A model generated the notes under the pieces. It searched no databases. It was not told where the DNA came from and saw nothing but the letters and a program-made list of their open reading frames with translations. A stretch of DNA of 64,000 nucleotides. It comes from Polaromonas glacialis. Lineage in GTDB: Bacteria; Pseudomonadota; Gammaproteobacteria; Burkholderiales; Burkholderiaceae_C. Shown here in pieces: positions 37,487 through 49,565 of this stretch (positions are counted from its first letter, which is position 1; each line of letters starts with the position of its first letter). The stretch spans positions 1,016,242 through 1,080,241 of the forward strand of contig NZ_KL448323.1 of the NCBI RefSeq assembly GCF_000709345.1. The letters run 5' to 3'. A program made the position numbers and the translations under genes.

Positions 37487-37507
37487 AAACACGCAGGGGA
37501 AAAAATC

Positions 37508-38595
<1,088 letters not shown>

Positions 38596-38596
<1 letters not shown>

Positions 38597-39099
38597 TGCT
38601 GTTGAATTTGTTGAATGCACCCCGCCGCCTGCTGGCGCTGGTGGCTTTGGGTTGCGCGCTGCTGCTGGCCTTTGGCCTGTATCTGCAGCATGTGGTGGGG
38701 CTGGAGCCTTGCCCGATGTGCATCGTGCAGCGTTATGCCCTGGTGCTGGTTGCCATCGTTGCAGGCGTGAGCGCCCTGAGTGCCCGGCGCAATTTACTGA
38801 TCACCGGGGCAGCTGTGCTGGTATTGCTGTCCGGTTTTGGTGCCTTCGTGGCGGCGCGGCAGAGTTTTCTGCAGTGGTATCCGCCTGAAATCGTCTCCTG
38901 CGGCCGCGATTTCTACGGAATGATCGAAACCTTTCCGCTCAAGCGCGTCATTCCGATGATTTTCAAGGGCAGCGGCGACTGCACAGCGATTGACTGGACC
39001 TTTCTGGGCGGCTCGATTGCCAACTGGTCTTTTGTCTCTTTTGTGTTGATCGGCGCGGTGGCGCTGGCGCTGATCGCCCGGCAGCTGCGCCGGCGCTGA
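38596..39099 (+). CDS. dsbB: Disulfide bond formation protein B
   Basis: 167 aa, four membrane helices. EPCPMCIVQRY gives Cys39 and Cys42, and Cys102 (VSCGRDF) and Cys129 (SGDCTAIDW) are the second periplasmic pair. It re-oxidises DsbA and passes the electrons to ubiquinone. It starts on the last base of the cysA stop, so it is likely made from the sulfate operon message, which would link disulfide formation to sulfur uptake. Confidence 0.95.
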
Positions 39100-39130
39100 A
39101 ACTGCCTACGCACTGACTTTATCACGATAT

Positions 39131-39147
39131 GCTATTTAATTGATAGC
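39131..39147. repeat. Dispersed short palindromic repeat
   Basis: Core GCTATTTAATTGATAGC, perfect GCTAT...ATAGC arms, between the ends of dsbB and the aminotransferase gene. Confidence 0.6.
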
Positions 39148-39194
39148 ACAAAATCCTTACAGGACGTGCGGAAAAGGCCTTTTTGATATAAAAA

Positions 39195-39225
39195 AATGCC
39201 AGTCAGCGCGCGGCTGACTGGCATT
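39195..39225 (-). terminator. Rho-independent terminator of the aminotransferase gene
   Basis: Perfect 13-bp arms AATGCCAGTCAGC (39195-39207) and GCTGACTGGCATT (39213-39225). On the minus strand the hairpin is followed by a T run (the A tract at 39190-39196 on the plus strand). It lies 40 bp after the aminotransferase stop. Confidence 0.85.
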
Positions 39226-39265
39226 GGCTTGAGCAAGCGTCTTTTCAGGACGCCCGCAACTGTTT

Positions 39266-40462
39266 TTAGATCACCTTGGCAATCGATGCGCAGACGTAGT
39301 CGATGTTCTTGCTGTTGAGTGCGGCCACGCACATGCGGCCGGTGTCGGTGCCGTACACGCCGAATTCATTGCGCAGGCGCACCATCTGGTCCTTGTTCAA
39401 ACCTGAATAGCTGAACATGCCGATCTGCTTCGTGATGAAGCCCATGTCTTCCTTCACGCCGGCAGCCTTCAGGCCATCGACCAGCTTCTGGCGCATGGCC
39501 TTGATGCGCACGCGCATCTCGCCCAGTTCCTTTTCCCACAGCGTGCGCAGCTCGGGCGTGTTCAGCACCATGGCGACCACCGTGCCGCCATGGATCGGCG
39601 GATTGCTGTAGTTGGTACGGATGACGATCTTGAGCTGGCTCAGGACGCGGCCGGCTTCTTCCTTGTCGCTGCACACCACGCTCAGGGCGCCGACGCGCTC
39701 GCCATACAGGCTGAAGCTCTTGGAGAACGAGGTCGAGACAAAAAAGCTCAAGCCCGCGGCGACAAACTTGCCGACCACCGCACCATCTTCAGCCAGGCCG
39801 TAGCCGAAACCCTGGTAGGCCATGTCCAGGAAGGGCGTCAGGTTTTTGGCCTTGACGGCGGCAATCACCTCGTCCCACTGTTCGGCGGTGATGTCGTAGC
39901 CGGTCGGGTTGTGGCAGCAGGCGTGCAGCACGACGATGGTGCCGGCAGGCGCTGCGTTCAGCGCGGCCAGCATGCCGTCGAAGTTGATGCCGCGCGTGGC
40001 TGTGTCGTAGTAGGGGTAGCTTTCGACCGTGAAGCCGGCGTTGGTGAACAGCGCGCGGTGGTTTTCCCAGCTTGGGTCGCTGATCAGGACTTTCGCATCC
40101 GGGTTCAGGTGCTTGAGGAAGTCAGCGCCGACCTTCAAGCCGCCGGTGCCGCCGATGCACTGCACCGTGGCGACACGGCCGGACGTGACGGGTTCGCTGT
40201 CGGCGCCGAAGACCAGGCTCTTGACGGCCGAGTCGTAGGCGGCAATGCCGTCGATGGGCAGGTAGCCCCGTGCCTTGGGCACTTCCATCATCTGTTTTTC
40301 AGCAATCTGGACGCATTCGAGCAGCGGGAGCTTGCCGTTGTCGTCGTAGTAGACGCCCACGCCCAGGTTGACCTTGGCTGGGTTGGTGTCGGCGCCAAAT
40401 TGTTCGTTCAGGCCCAGGATCGGGTCGCGCGGTGCCATTTCGACGGCGGTAAACAAAGACAT
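39266..40462 (-). CDS. tyrB: Aromatic-amino-acid / aspartate aminotransferase
   Basis: 398 aa, class I PLP aminotransferase of the Iα type. MSLFTAVEMAPRDPILGLNEQF opens it, HACCHNPTGYDIT carries the Asn that contacts PLP, and STSFSKSFSLYGERVGAL holds the PLP-binding lysine. SLYGERVGALS fits both TyrB and AspC; the gene is called tyrB by similarity of the whole sequence, but specificity could be broad. Monocistronic with a strong terminator. Confidence 0.88.
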   Translation of the reverse strand: MSLFTAVEMAPRDPILGLNEQFGADTNPAKVNLGVGVYYDDNGKLPLLECVQIAEKQMMEVPKARGYLPIDGIAAYDSAVKSLVFGADSEPVTSGRVATVQCIGGTGGLKVGADFLKHLNPDAKVLISDPSWENHRALFTNAGFTVESYPYYDTATRGINFDGMLAALNAAPAGTIVVLHACCHNPTGYDITAEQWDEVIAAVKAKNLTPFLDMAYQGFGYGLAEDGAVVGKFVAAGLSFFVSTSFSKSFSLYGERVGALSVVCSDKEEAGRVLSQLKIVIRTNYSNPPIHGGTVVAMVLNTPELRTLWEKELGEMRVRIKAMRQKLVDGLKAAGVKEDMGFITKQIGMFSYSGLNKDQMVRLRNEFGVYGTDTGRMCVAALNSKNIDYVCASIAKVI

Positions 40463-40642
40463 GGAATATCCTTAAGTGTGAAAAATGGGCCTTGAACAAG
40501 TTGATCAAGGCGAATAGCACCGGTGGTCGTCCCGGCAGCGGTCTGATCGTCGAACGGCGGGGATTGCAATTCCCGCCTTTGCCCGAATGTCATAGTGTGT
40601 TTAATTGCCCCGGATTTTAACGGGGCTTGAAGAGGGATTTTT

Positions 40643-42751
<2,109 letters not shown>

Positions 42752-42850
42752 GGGTTGCATTGCGCGATCGAGTCTTTTAGGTGTTGATTTGATTGGTGTT
42801 ATTACCCTGGGCCACGGTGCTACGGACTGCGAAAAATGACCCTGCGTGGT

Positions 42851-42875
42851 ATACTTGACGAAATTAGTCAGGAAC
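42851..42875. promoter_or_regulatory. Type-1 IscR-binding site upstream of iscR
   Basis: ATACTTGACGAAATTAGTCA then GGAAC. It matches the known type-1 consensus ATASYYGACTRWWWYAGTCR at all but one of 20 positions. It lies about 130 bp before iscR, so [2Fe-2S]-IscR should repress the operon, as in E. coli. Confidence 0.75.
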
Positions 42876-43000
42876 CTGACATCAATAAAAAACTCCCGCT
42901 GGCGCACTTGATTGCTGGCCGGGATGTTGAGGGATAGTTCCCTGATAGTCACAAGCTTTCGGGGTTAAACGACAGTCAAGCACACTTTAAGGAGCTTGTT

Positions 43001-43537
43001 ATGCGTCTCACGACCAAAGGCCGTTTTGCGGTCACCGCGATGATCGATCTGGGGCTGCGCCAGAACAACGGTCCGGTCACGCTGGCAGCGATCAGCCAGC
43101 GCCAGCAGATCTCGTTGTCCTACCTGGAGCAGTTGTTCGGCAAGCTGCGCCGCCACGAACTGGTCGAGTCCACGCGTGGACCCGGCGGCGGCTACACGCT
43201 CGGCCGCAAGGCTTCCGAAATCACCGTTGCCGACATCATTGTGTCGGTGGACGAACCCATTGACGCCACCCAGTGCGGCGGCAAGGAAAATTGCCAGGAC
43301 GATGGCACCCGGTGCATGACGCACGACCTCTGGTCTTCGCTGAACACCCGCATGGTCGAGTTTCTTGATTCGGTCAGCTTGCAAAAGCTGGTCGATGACC
43401 AACTGGCCAAGGGCGTGATGGTTGAAAGCACGCCGCAGGTCAAAAAGGCCGTCTTTGCATCGCCCATCGTCAAGCCGGTGCGCGTGAATGCGCCCAATTC
43501 CGTGTTCGCACTCGGCAATGCTTTTTCCAAATCCTGA
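43001..43537 (+). CDS. iscR: Fe-S cluster regulator IscR
   Basis: 178 aa, Rrf2 family. The winged helix is in the first 75 residues (MRLTTKGRFAVTAMIDLGLR, ISLSYLEQLFGKLRRHELVESTRGPGGGYTLGR). Cys92, Cys98 and Cys105 with His108 (TQCGGKENCQDDGTRCMTH) match the E. coli [2Fe-2S] ligands (spacing one residue longer). It represses the isc operon when its cluster is loaded. It begins the complete isc operon; the box at 42851 is its operator. Confidence 0.96.
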   Translation: MRLTTKGRFAVTAMIDLGLRQNNGPVTLAAISQRQQISLSYLEQLFGKLRRHELVESTRGPGGGYTLGRKASEITVADIIVSVDEPIDATQCGGKENCQDDGTRCMTHDLWSSLNTRMVEFLDSVSLQKLVDDQLAKGVMVESTPQVKKAVFASPIVKPVRVNAPNSVFALGNAFSKS

Positions 43538-43612
43538 GAGATTCGGAACGCATCACCGCAAAGCCATCGTTTCATCAAGTCGCCAGCCATTAAAAACAAG
43601 AGAGCCAGCCCT

Positions 43613-44830
43613 ATGGATACCCCGCATTTTCCGATCTACATGGACTACAGCGCTACCAACCCTTGCGATCCTCGGGTCGTGGACGCGATGATTCCATGGT
43701 TGCGCGAGCATTTTGGCAATCCCGCGTCCCGTAGCCATGCCTGGGGCTGGGAGGCTGAGGCCGTGGTTGAAAAATCCCGCGAACAGGTTTCCGCATTGAT
43801 TGGCGCCGACCCGCGCGAAATTGTCTGGACCAGCGGCGCTACCGAGTCGAACAATCTGGCGCTCAAGGGTGCGGCTCATTTCTACAAGTCCAAGGGCAAG
43901 CACCTCATCACTGTCAAGACCGAGCACAAGGCAGTGCTCGACACCTGCCGCGAACTGGAACGCCAGGGCTTCGAGGTCACTTACCTTGATGTGCAGGCCG
44001 ACGGTCTGCTGGACCTGGACGTGCTCAAAGCGGCGATCCGCCCGGACACCATCCTGGTGAGCGTCATGTTCGTCAACAACGAAATCGGCGTGATCCAGGA
44101 TATGGCCGCCATTGGTGCGATCTGCCGCGAAAAAGGCATCATTTTCCACTCGGACGCCGCGCAGGCCACGGGCCGCGTCGACATCGACCTGGCCAGTCTG
44201 CCGATTGACCTGATGAGCCTGACCTCGCACAAGACCTATGGTCCCAAGGGCATTGGCGCGCTGTATGTACGCCGCAAGCCGCGTGTGCGCCTTGAAGCGC
44301 AGATGCACGGCGGCGGTCACGAGCGCGGCATGCGTTCGGGCACCTTGCCGACGCACCAGATTGCCGGCATGGGCGAGGCCTACCGCATTGCCAAGGCCGA
44401 GATGCATGAGGAAAACAAGCGCATCCAGGTGTTGCATGAGCGCATGCTCAATGGCTTGAAGGATGTCGAGGAAGTGTTTCTTAACGGCCACGCCGAAAAG
44501 CGCGTGCCGCACAATCTGAACATGAGCTTCAACTTCGTCGAAGGCGAGTCGCTGATCATGGGCATCAAGGGCCTGGCGGTGTCGAGTGGGTCTGCCTGCA
44601 CCTCGGCCAGCCTGGAGCCCAGCTATGTGCTGCGCGCCCTGGGCCGCAGCGACGAACTGGCGCACAGCAGCCTGCGCATGACGATTGGCCGCTGGACGAC
44701 GGAAGAAGAAATCGATTACGCCGTTGCCACGATCAAGGAAAACGTGGCCAAGCTGCGCGACCTGTCGCCGCTGTGGGAAATGTTCAAGGATGGCGTTGAC
44801 CTGTCCACCATCCAGTGGGCCGCCCATTAA
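43613..44830 (+). CDS. iscS: Cysteine desulfurase IscS
   Basis: 405 aa. [21 protein letters not shown], then [15 protein letters not shown], and [23 protein letters not shown] with the PLP-binding lysine (SHK). [19 protein letters not shown] supplies the active-site cysteine on its flexible loop. It takes sulfur from cysteine for Fe-S cluster assembly and tRNA thiolation. 75 bp after iscR. Confidence 0.97.
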   Translation: MDTPHFPIYMDYSATNPCDPRVVDAMIPWLREHFGNPASRSHAWGWEAEAVVEKSREQVSALIGADPREIVWTSGATESNNLALKGAAHFYKSKGKHLITVKTEHKAVLDTCRELERQGFEVTYLDVQADGLLDLDVLKAAIRPDTILVSVMFVNNEIGVIQDMAAIGAICREKGIIFHSDAAQATGRVDIDLASLPIDLMSLTSHKTYGPKGIGALYVRRKPRVRLEAQMHGGGHERGMRSGTLPTHQIAGMGEAYRIAKAEMHEENKRIQVLHERMLNGLKDVEEVFLNGHAEKRVPHNLNMSFNFVEGESLIMGIKGLAVSSGSACTSASLEPSYVLRALGRSDELAHSSLRMTIGRWTTEEEIDYAVATIKENVAKLRDLSPLWEMFKDGVDLSTIQWAAH

Positions 44831-44899
44831 TCAAACAGGCATTCGGATGGCGCTGAACCCGTCATCTGACCGATAACCAGAATTCAAGGAGTTAATTCA

Positions 44900-45304
44900 A
44901 TGGCTTACAGTGAAAAAGTGGTGGACCACTATGAAAATCCCCGCAATGTCGGTTCTTTTGAAAAGGGCGACGAAACGGTAGGCACCGGCATGGTCGGCGC
45001 ACCGGCCTGCGGCGACGTGATGAAGCTGCAGATCAAGGTGAATCCGGTCACCGGCGTGATTGAGGATGCGCGCTTCAAAACCTACGGCTGCGGCTCGGCC
45101 ATTGCCTCCAGTTCACTCGTGACCGAATGGGTCAAGGGCAAGACGCTGGACCAAGCGGCGAGTATCAAGAACAGTGCCATTGCCGAGGAACTGGCGTTGC
45201 CGCCTGTGAAAATTCACTGCTCCATCCTCGCGGAAGACGCCATCAAGGCGGCGGTGAACGATTACAAGCAAAAGCACCTGCCTGCGGCTGCAGCCGCGCA
45301 CTGA
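44900..45304 (+). CDS. iscU: Fe-S cluster scaffold IscU
   Basis: 134 aa. Cys37 (GAPACGDV), Cys64 (TYGCGSAIASSS) and Cys107 (VKIHCSIL) are the three cluster ligands, and LPPVK at 100-104 is the motif that HscA binds. Builds [2Fe-2S] clusters with sulfur from IscS. Fits the gene order. Not truncated. Confidence 0.97.
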   Translation: MAYSEKVVDHYENPRNVGSFEKGDETVGTGMVGAPACGDVMKLQIKVNPVTGVIEDARFKTYGCGSAIASSSLVTEWVKGKTLDQAASIKNSAIAEELALPPVKIHCSILAEDAIKAAVNDYKQKHLPAAAAAH

Positions 45305-45331
45305 TCAACCTGTTTATTTCGAGCGATTTAC

Positions 45332-45655
45332 ATGTCCGTTACCCTTACCGACGCAGCCGCCCGCCACGTGACCCGCTACATCAGCAAGCGTGGCAGGGGC
45401 GTGGGTGTGCGCTTGGGCGTCAAGACCACTGGCTGTTCCGGCCTGGCTTACAAGCTGGAATATGCCGATGAAATCGCGCCCGAAGATGTCGTGTTCGAAG
45501 ACAACGGCGTGAAGGTGCTGGTTGATCCCAAAAGCATGGCCTATATCGACGGCACCCAGCTTGACTTTGTTCGCGAAGGCCTGAATGAAGGCTTCAAGTT
45601 CATCAATCCCAACGAGCGTGACCGCTGCGGCTGCGGCGAGAGTTTTCGCGTCTGA
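45332..45655 (+). CDS. iscA: Fe-S carrier protein IscA
   Basis: 107 aa. [23 protein letters not shown] and the C-terminal [11 protein letters not shown] give the three conserved cysteines of A-type carriers. It accepts clusters from the scaffold and hands them to [4Fe-4S] enzymes. Located between iscU and hscB as in other isc operons. Confidence 0.96.
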   Translation: MSVTLTDAAARHVTRYISKRGRGVGVRLGVKTTGCSGLAYKLEYADEIAPEDVVFEDNGVKVLVDPKSMAYIDGTQLDFVREGLNEGFKFINPNERDRCGCGESFRV

Positions 45656-45749
45656 GCGGCAAACAGGCGATATTTTGCACGGCGCAGCATTGCGCATCGA
45701 TTTTTTCCAATGCCGCCTTCACTGACCGTGCTGGCGGCTTTTCCATTCC

Positions 45750-46268
45750 ATGAACCTTCAATCCAACGACTTCGAGCTTTTTGGCGTTCCGATGCAGTTT
45801 GCCCAGGACCGGGCGCAACTCGATGCGCGCTGGAAAGAGTTGCAGCGCGAAGCCCATCCTGACAAGTTTGCAGCGCAGGGCCCGGCGGCGCAGCGTTTGG
45901 CGATGCAGTGGTCTGTCCGAATCAACGAGGCGTATCAGCGGCTCAAGGACCCGCTCAAGCGCGCCAGTTATTTGTGCGAACTGCATGGCGCGCCGATCAA
46001 CGCCGAGAACAACACCGCCATGCCTGCCGTCTTCCTGATGCAGCAAATGGAATGGCGCGAAGCGCTGGAAGATGCCGAGAGCATCGAAGATCTGGATAAA
46101 ATCGCCCTGGAGTCCAGGACTGACGGTCGTGAGCAGCTATTAAAAATAGAGCAATCTCTGGATCAGAAGAAAGATTTTTCCGAAGCCGCCCAACAGGTCA
46201 GAAGCCTCATGTTCATTGAACGCTTTGCCCGTGAAGTCGATGCGCGCATCGAACTGCTGGAACAATAA
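45750..46268 (+). CDS. hscB: Co-chaperone HscB (J-domain)
   Basis: 172 aa. The J-domain has the HPD motif in [13 protein letters not shown], and the C-terminal helical domain (about 95-172) recognises IscU. It hands IscU to HscA. Residues about 124-137 ([14 protein letters not shown]) are encoded by a copy of the dispersed repeat (46120-46155) that sits in the reading frame without stopping it, so the loop or helix there may be of repeat origin. Compare with HscB of other bacteria to see if extra residues are present. Confidence 0.94.
   Translation: MNLQSNDFELFGVPMQFAQDRAQLDARWKELQREAHPDKFAAQGPAAQRLAMQWSVRINEAYQRLKDPLKRASYLCELHGAPINAENNTAMPAVFLMQQMEWREALEDAESIEDLDKIALESRTDGREQLLKIEQSLDQKKDFSEAAQQVRSLMFIERFAREVDARIELLEQ
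46118..46155. repeat. Dispersed short palindromic repeat inside hscB
   Basis: Core GCTATTAAAAATAGAGC at 46136-46152 with the flank ACTGACGGTCGTGAGCA at 46119-46135, nearly the same as at 26616-26650. It lies within the coding sequence in a frame without stops. Confidence 0.65.
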
Positions 46269-46300
46269 GACATTCAAGAAACTCAGTAAAGAACAGCGCC

Positions 46301-48163
46301 ATGGCACTTTTGCAATTATCCGAACCCGGCCAGACGCCAGACCCGCACCAGAGGCGCATCGCCATTGGCATTGACCTTGGCACCACCCATTCGCTGGTGG
46401 CCAGCGTGCGCAATGGACAGTCAGAATGCCTGCCCGACGAGCAGGGGCGGGTGTTGCTGCCAAGTGTTGTTCGTTACCTTGAGGGCGGGCGGACGCAAAT
46501 TGGCTTTGATGCCCTCACGGCCCAGGTTGACGACCCGTGCAACACGATTTCTTCGGTCAAGCGGCTGATGGGGCGGGGTATCGACGACATTGGCAACCGC
46601 GAGCAGATGCCTTACCGCTTCATCGACAAGCCAGGAATGGTCACGCTGCAAACCGTGTCTGGTGAAAAAAGTCCGGTTGAAGTCAGTGCCGAAATTCTGG
46701 CGTCGCTCAGGCAGCGCGCCGAAGACACCTTTGACGACGACATCTATGGCGTCGTGATCACCGTGCCCGCTTATTTTGACGATGCCCAGCGCCAGGCGAC
46801 CAAGGATGCGGCGCAACTGGCCCGATTGAATGTGCTGCGCCTGATCAACGAACCGACGGCCGCCGCCATTGCCTATGGTTTGGACAATGCCAGCGAAGGG
46901 GTCTACGCGGTCTATGACCTTGGGGGCGGAACGTTTGATATTTCCATCCTGCGTTTGTCCCAAGGGGTGTTCGAAGTGGTCTCGACCGGCGGGGATTCCG
47001 CGCTGGGCGGCGACGATTACGATCGTGCATTTATCGACTGGACCCTGGCCAAGGGCGGGGTGAGCGCGGATACGCTGAGCGCGTCGGACAAGGCCGTCCT
47101 GCAGAAAACAGCGCGTGCCTGCAAAGAGGCATTGTCCACTGCGACATCGGTGCCATTTTCTGTTCGCTTGTCCAAGGCATCCATCACTTTTGAAATGAAG
47201 GCCGCTGATTTCGAAGCGGCCTCGGCGCATCTGACCCAGCGCACCCTGGCTGCCGTGCGCAAGGCCTTGCGCGACGCCGACCTGAACCGTGAGGAAATCG
47301 ATGGCGTGGTCATGGTTGGCGGGTCCACCCGCATGCCGCAGGTGCGCAAGGCCGTCGCAACTTTTTTCGGACGCGAGCCGCTGATCAATCTCAACCCCGA
47401 CGAAGTGGTGGCACTGGGGGCGGCCATTTCTGCCAACCAACTGGCGGGGAACAACGCTGGCGACGACCTCTTGCTGCTCGATGTGATTCCACTGTCGCTG
47501 GGCGTCGAAACCATGGGCGGTCTGGTCGAACGCATCGTGCCGCGCAATCAGACCATCCCCACCGCCATGGCGCAGGACTTCACGACTTACCAGGATGGTC
47601 AGACCGCGCTGGCGCTGCATGTGGTGCAGGGCGAGCGCGACCTGGTGGCAGACTGCCGCAGCCTGGCGCGTTTTGAACTGCGCGGCATTCCGCCCATGGT
47701 CGCTGGCGCCGCGCGCATCCGTGTGACGTTCACCGTGGATGCCGATGGCCTGCTCAGCGTCAACGCCCGGGAACAGGTTAGCGGCGTTGAAGCGCAAATC
47801 GACGTGAAGCCTTCCTATGGCCTGTCGGACGATGAAATCGCCCGCATGCTGCAGGATAGTTTTGCTACCGCCCAGCAAGACATGCGCTCGCGCGGGCTGG
47901 TTGAGGCGCAGGTGGATGCGGACCGCATGATCCTGGCGATTCGAAGCGCTCTGGAAGCTGACGCCGATCTGCTCGGTCCAGGCGAACGTGGGCTGACCGA
48001 CAGCTTGATTGCTGCGCTCGCCGATGCCCGTATCAACGGCGATGCCGCCTTCATCGAGGCCGCAACGCAGGCGCTTGCCAAAGGCACCGAAGCTTTTGCA
48101 GCTCTGCGCATGAACCGGGGCATCCAGAAAGCCCTGGCCGGAAAAAACATCGAGTCGGTCTGA
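46301..48163 (+). CDS. hscA: Hsp70-type chaperone HscA
   Basis: 620 aa. [20 protein letters not shown] (phosphate 1), [14 protein letters not shown] (phosphate 2) and [16 protein letters not shown] (adenosine) define the Hsp70 ATPase; [29 protein letters not shown] starts the peptide-binding domain, as expected for HscA. It pulls clusters from IscU using ATP, helped by HscB. Starts 32 bp after hscB. Confidence 0.97.
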   Translation: MALLQLSEPGQTPDPHQRRIAIGIDLGTTHSLVASVRNGQSECLPDEQGRVLLPSVVRYLEGGRTQIGFDALTAQVDDPCNTISSVKRLMGRGIDDIGNREQMPYRFIDKPGMVTLQTVSGEKSPVEVSAEILASLRQRAEDTFDDDIYGVVITVPAYFDDAQRQATKDAAQLARLNVLRLINEPTAAAIAYGLDNASEGVYAVYDLGGGTFDISILRLSQGVFEVVSTGGDSALGGDDYDRAFIDWTLAKGGVSADTLSASDKAVLQKTARACKEALSTATSVPFSVRLSKASITFEMKAADFEAASAHLTQRTLAAVRKALRDADLNREEIDGVVMVGGSTRMPQVRKAVATFFGREPLINLNPDEVVALGAAISANQLAGNNAGDDLLLLDVIPLSLGVETMGGLVERIVPRNQTIPTAMAQDFTTYQDGQTALALHVVQGERDLVADCRSLARFELRGIPPMVAGAARIRVTFTVDADGLLSVNAREQVSGVEAQIDVKPSYGLSDDEIARMLQDSFATAQQDMRSRGLVEAQVDADRMILAIRSALEADADLLGPGERGLTDSLIAALADARINGDAAFIEAATQALAKGTEAFAALRMNRGIQKALAGKNIESV

Positions 48164-48201
48164 ACACCTTACCGCACTCTTATCACCCACAGATCGACAC
48201 C

Positions 48202-48540
48202 ATGCCCATCATCAAGATTCTTCCCCATCCTGAATACTGCCCGAAAGGCGCCGAAATCTCGGCGCCCGCAGGCACTTCCATCTGTGAAGCGCTTCTCGAC
48301 AACAAGATCAACATCGAGCATGCCTGTGACCTGAGCTGCGCCTGCACGACCTGCCATGTCATCGTTCGCGAAGGATTTGGGTCGCTCAATGAGATTGACG
48401 AGAGCGAGGAAGACCTGCTTGACCGGGCCTGGGGTTTGGAGCCCAATTCACGCCTGAGCTGCCAAGCCTTTCTGGCGCAGGCGGATGTCACCGTTGAAAT
48501 CCCCAAGTATTCCATCAACCACGCCAAGGAAAATCATTAA
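48202..48540 (+). CDS. fdx: [2Fe-2S] ferredoxin, ISC type
   Basis: 112 aa. HACDLSCACTTCHVIVREGF and LSCQAFLAQ give the four cysteines (CX5CX2C...C) of the adrenodoxin-like Fdx. It supplies electrons for cluster assembly. It ends the isc operon here; iscX, which follows fdx in E. coli, is absent, and dnaQ lies 26 bp on. Confidence 0.95.
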   Translation: MPIIKILPHPEYCPKGAEISAPAGTSICEALLDNKINIEHACDLSCACTTCHVIVREGFGSLNEIDESEEDLLDRAWGLEPNSRLSCQAFLAQADVTVEIPKYSINHAKENH

Positions 48541-48566
48541 ATGCATTCAAGGCGAGAATCCCGACC

Positions 48567-49289
48567 ATGCGCCAAATTGTTCTAGATACTGAAACCACGG
48601 GTCTTTCTGCCGAAAACGGCGACCGCATCATTGAAATCGGCTGCGTGGAGCTTGTCGCGCGCAAGTTAACCGGCAGCAACAAACACTTCTACCTCAATCC
48701 CGGGCGCGACAGCCACGAAGATGCGCTGAAGGTTCACGGCATCAGCAACGAATTCCTGAAAGACAAGCCCAAGTTTTCAGCCGTGGCGGACGAATTGCTC
48801 GACTACCTGCAAGGCGCTGAGGTGATCATTCACAACGCACCTTTCGATGTGAGTTTCCTGAACAAGGAACTTGAACTGATCGGCCGGGAACCCATCATGC
48901 ATTGGGTGGCGAAGGTCACGGACAGCCTGATGATGGCCAAGGAGATGTTCCCGGGTAAGCGAAATTCACTCAACGCCCTGTGTGATCGCCTTGAAGTCGA
49001 CAATTCGGGCCGTACCCTGCACGGAGCCTTGCTGGACGCTGAATTGCTGGCAGATGTCTACATCAACCTGACACGCGGCCAGAACAGCCTGATGATGGAC
49101 ATCGGCGGCCCGGTACAGACGGGCGATGACGAACCCATGATTGACCTGCGCATTTTTGACCTGCCGGTTCTGGTGGCGAGTGATAGGGAAATGGAAGCAC
49201 ATGAAAAAGTCTTGGTCATACTCGACAAGGCTAGCCGTGGAAAAACTATCTGGCGTGTAGAAACCTCAGGGATCATAAATAATGCCTGA
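48567..49289 (+). CDS. dnaQ: DNA polymerase III epsilon subunit (proofreading exonuclease)
   Basis: 240 aa. DEDDh motifs: VLDTETTG (Exo I), HNAPFDVSFLN (Exo II) and LHGALLDAELLADVY (Exo III), where His and Asp coordinate the metals. The C-terminal part after about 180 should bind the polymerase subunit. It removes mismatched 3' ends during replication. It follows fdx closely and may share the isc message. Confidence 0.94.
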   Translation: MRQIVLDTETTGLSAENGDRIIEIGCVELVARKLTGSNKHFYLNPGRDSHEDALKVHGISNEFLKDKPKFSAVADELLDYLQGAEVIIHNAPFDVSFLNKELELIGREPIMHWVAKVTDSLMMAKEMFPGKRNSLNALCDRLEVDNSGRTLHGALLDAELLADVYINLTRGQNSLMMDIGGPVQTGDDEPMIDLRIFDLPVLVASDREMEAHEKVLVILDKASRGKTIWRVETSGIINNA

Positions 49290-49298
49290 AAACCGGCA

Positions 49299-49304
49299 TA
49301 TAAT
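49299..49304 (+). promoter_or_regulatory. -10 box of the tRNA-Val promoter
   Basis: Perfect TATAAT 17 bp before the tRNA. A matching -35 is not clear. Confidence 0.5.
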
Positions 49305-49320
49305 TGTGAGCTAACCAGTA

Positions 49321-49395
49321 GGGCGGTTAGCTCAGGGGTAGAGCACTGCATTCACACTGCAGGGGTCGCAAGTTCGAAACTTGCACCGCCCACCA
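49321..49395 (+). tRNA. tRNA-Val (anticodon CAC)
   Basis: Full cloverleaf: acceptor GGGCGGT pairs with ACCGCCC, D-arm GCTC/GAGC, anticodon stem CTGCA/TGCAG with loop TTCACAC (anticodon CAC), T-arm GCAAG/CTTGC with TTCGAAA, then A and an encoded CCA. 75 nt. It is followed by a terminator and an integrase gene, so its 3' end may be the attachment site of an integrated element. Confidence 0.96.
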
Positions 49396-49403
49396 AAATT
49401 TGA

Positions 49404-49441
49404 AACCTCGTAAGTCCTTGATTTACGGGGTTTTTTCTTTT
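49404..49441 (+). terminator. Rho-independent terminator after tRNA-Val
   Basis: CCTCGTAA pairs with TTACGGGG (one G-T), followed by a T run. Just after the tRNA and before the integrase gene. Confidence 0.75.
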
Positions 49442-49565
49442 GCCCGGCCGTTCCCGCTTGCGCCTGTCCTTGGCCCGTCGGCACGGTGAAATTGCGACAC
49501 TGCGCCAATTTTGCGCCAATGAACACTCCAATCCCGCCGCAAGGCTTTCACACTGGAGTGTATTC

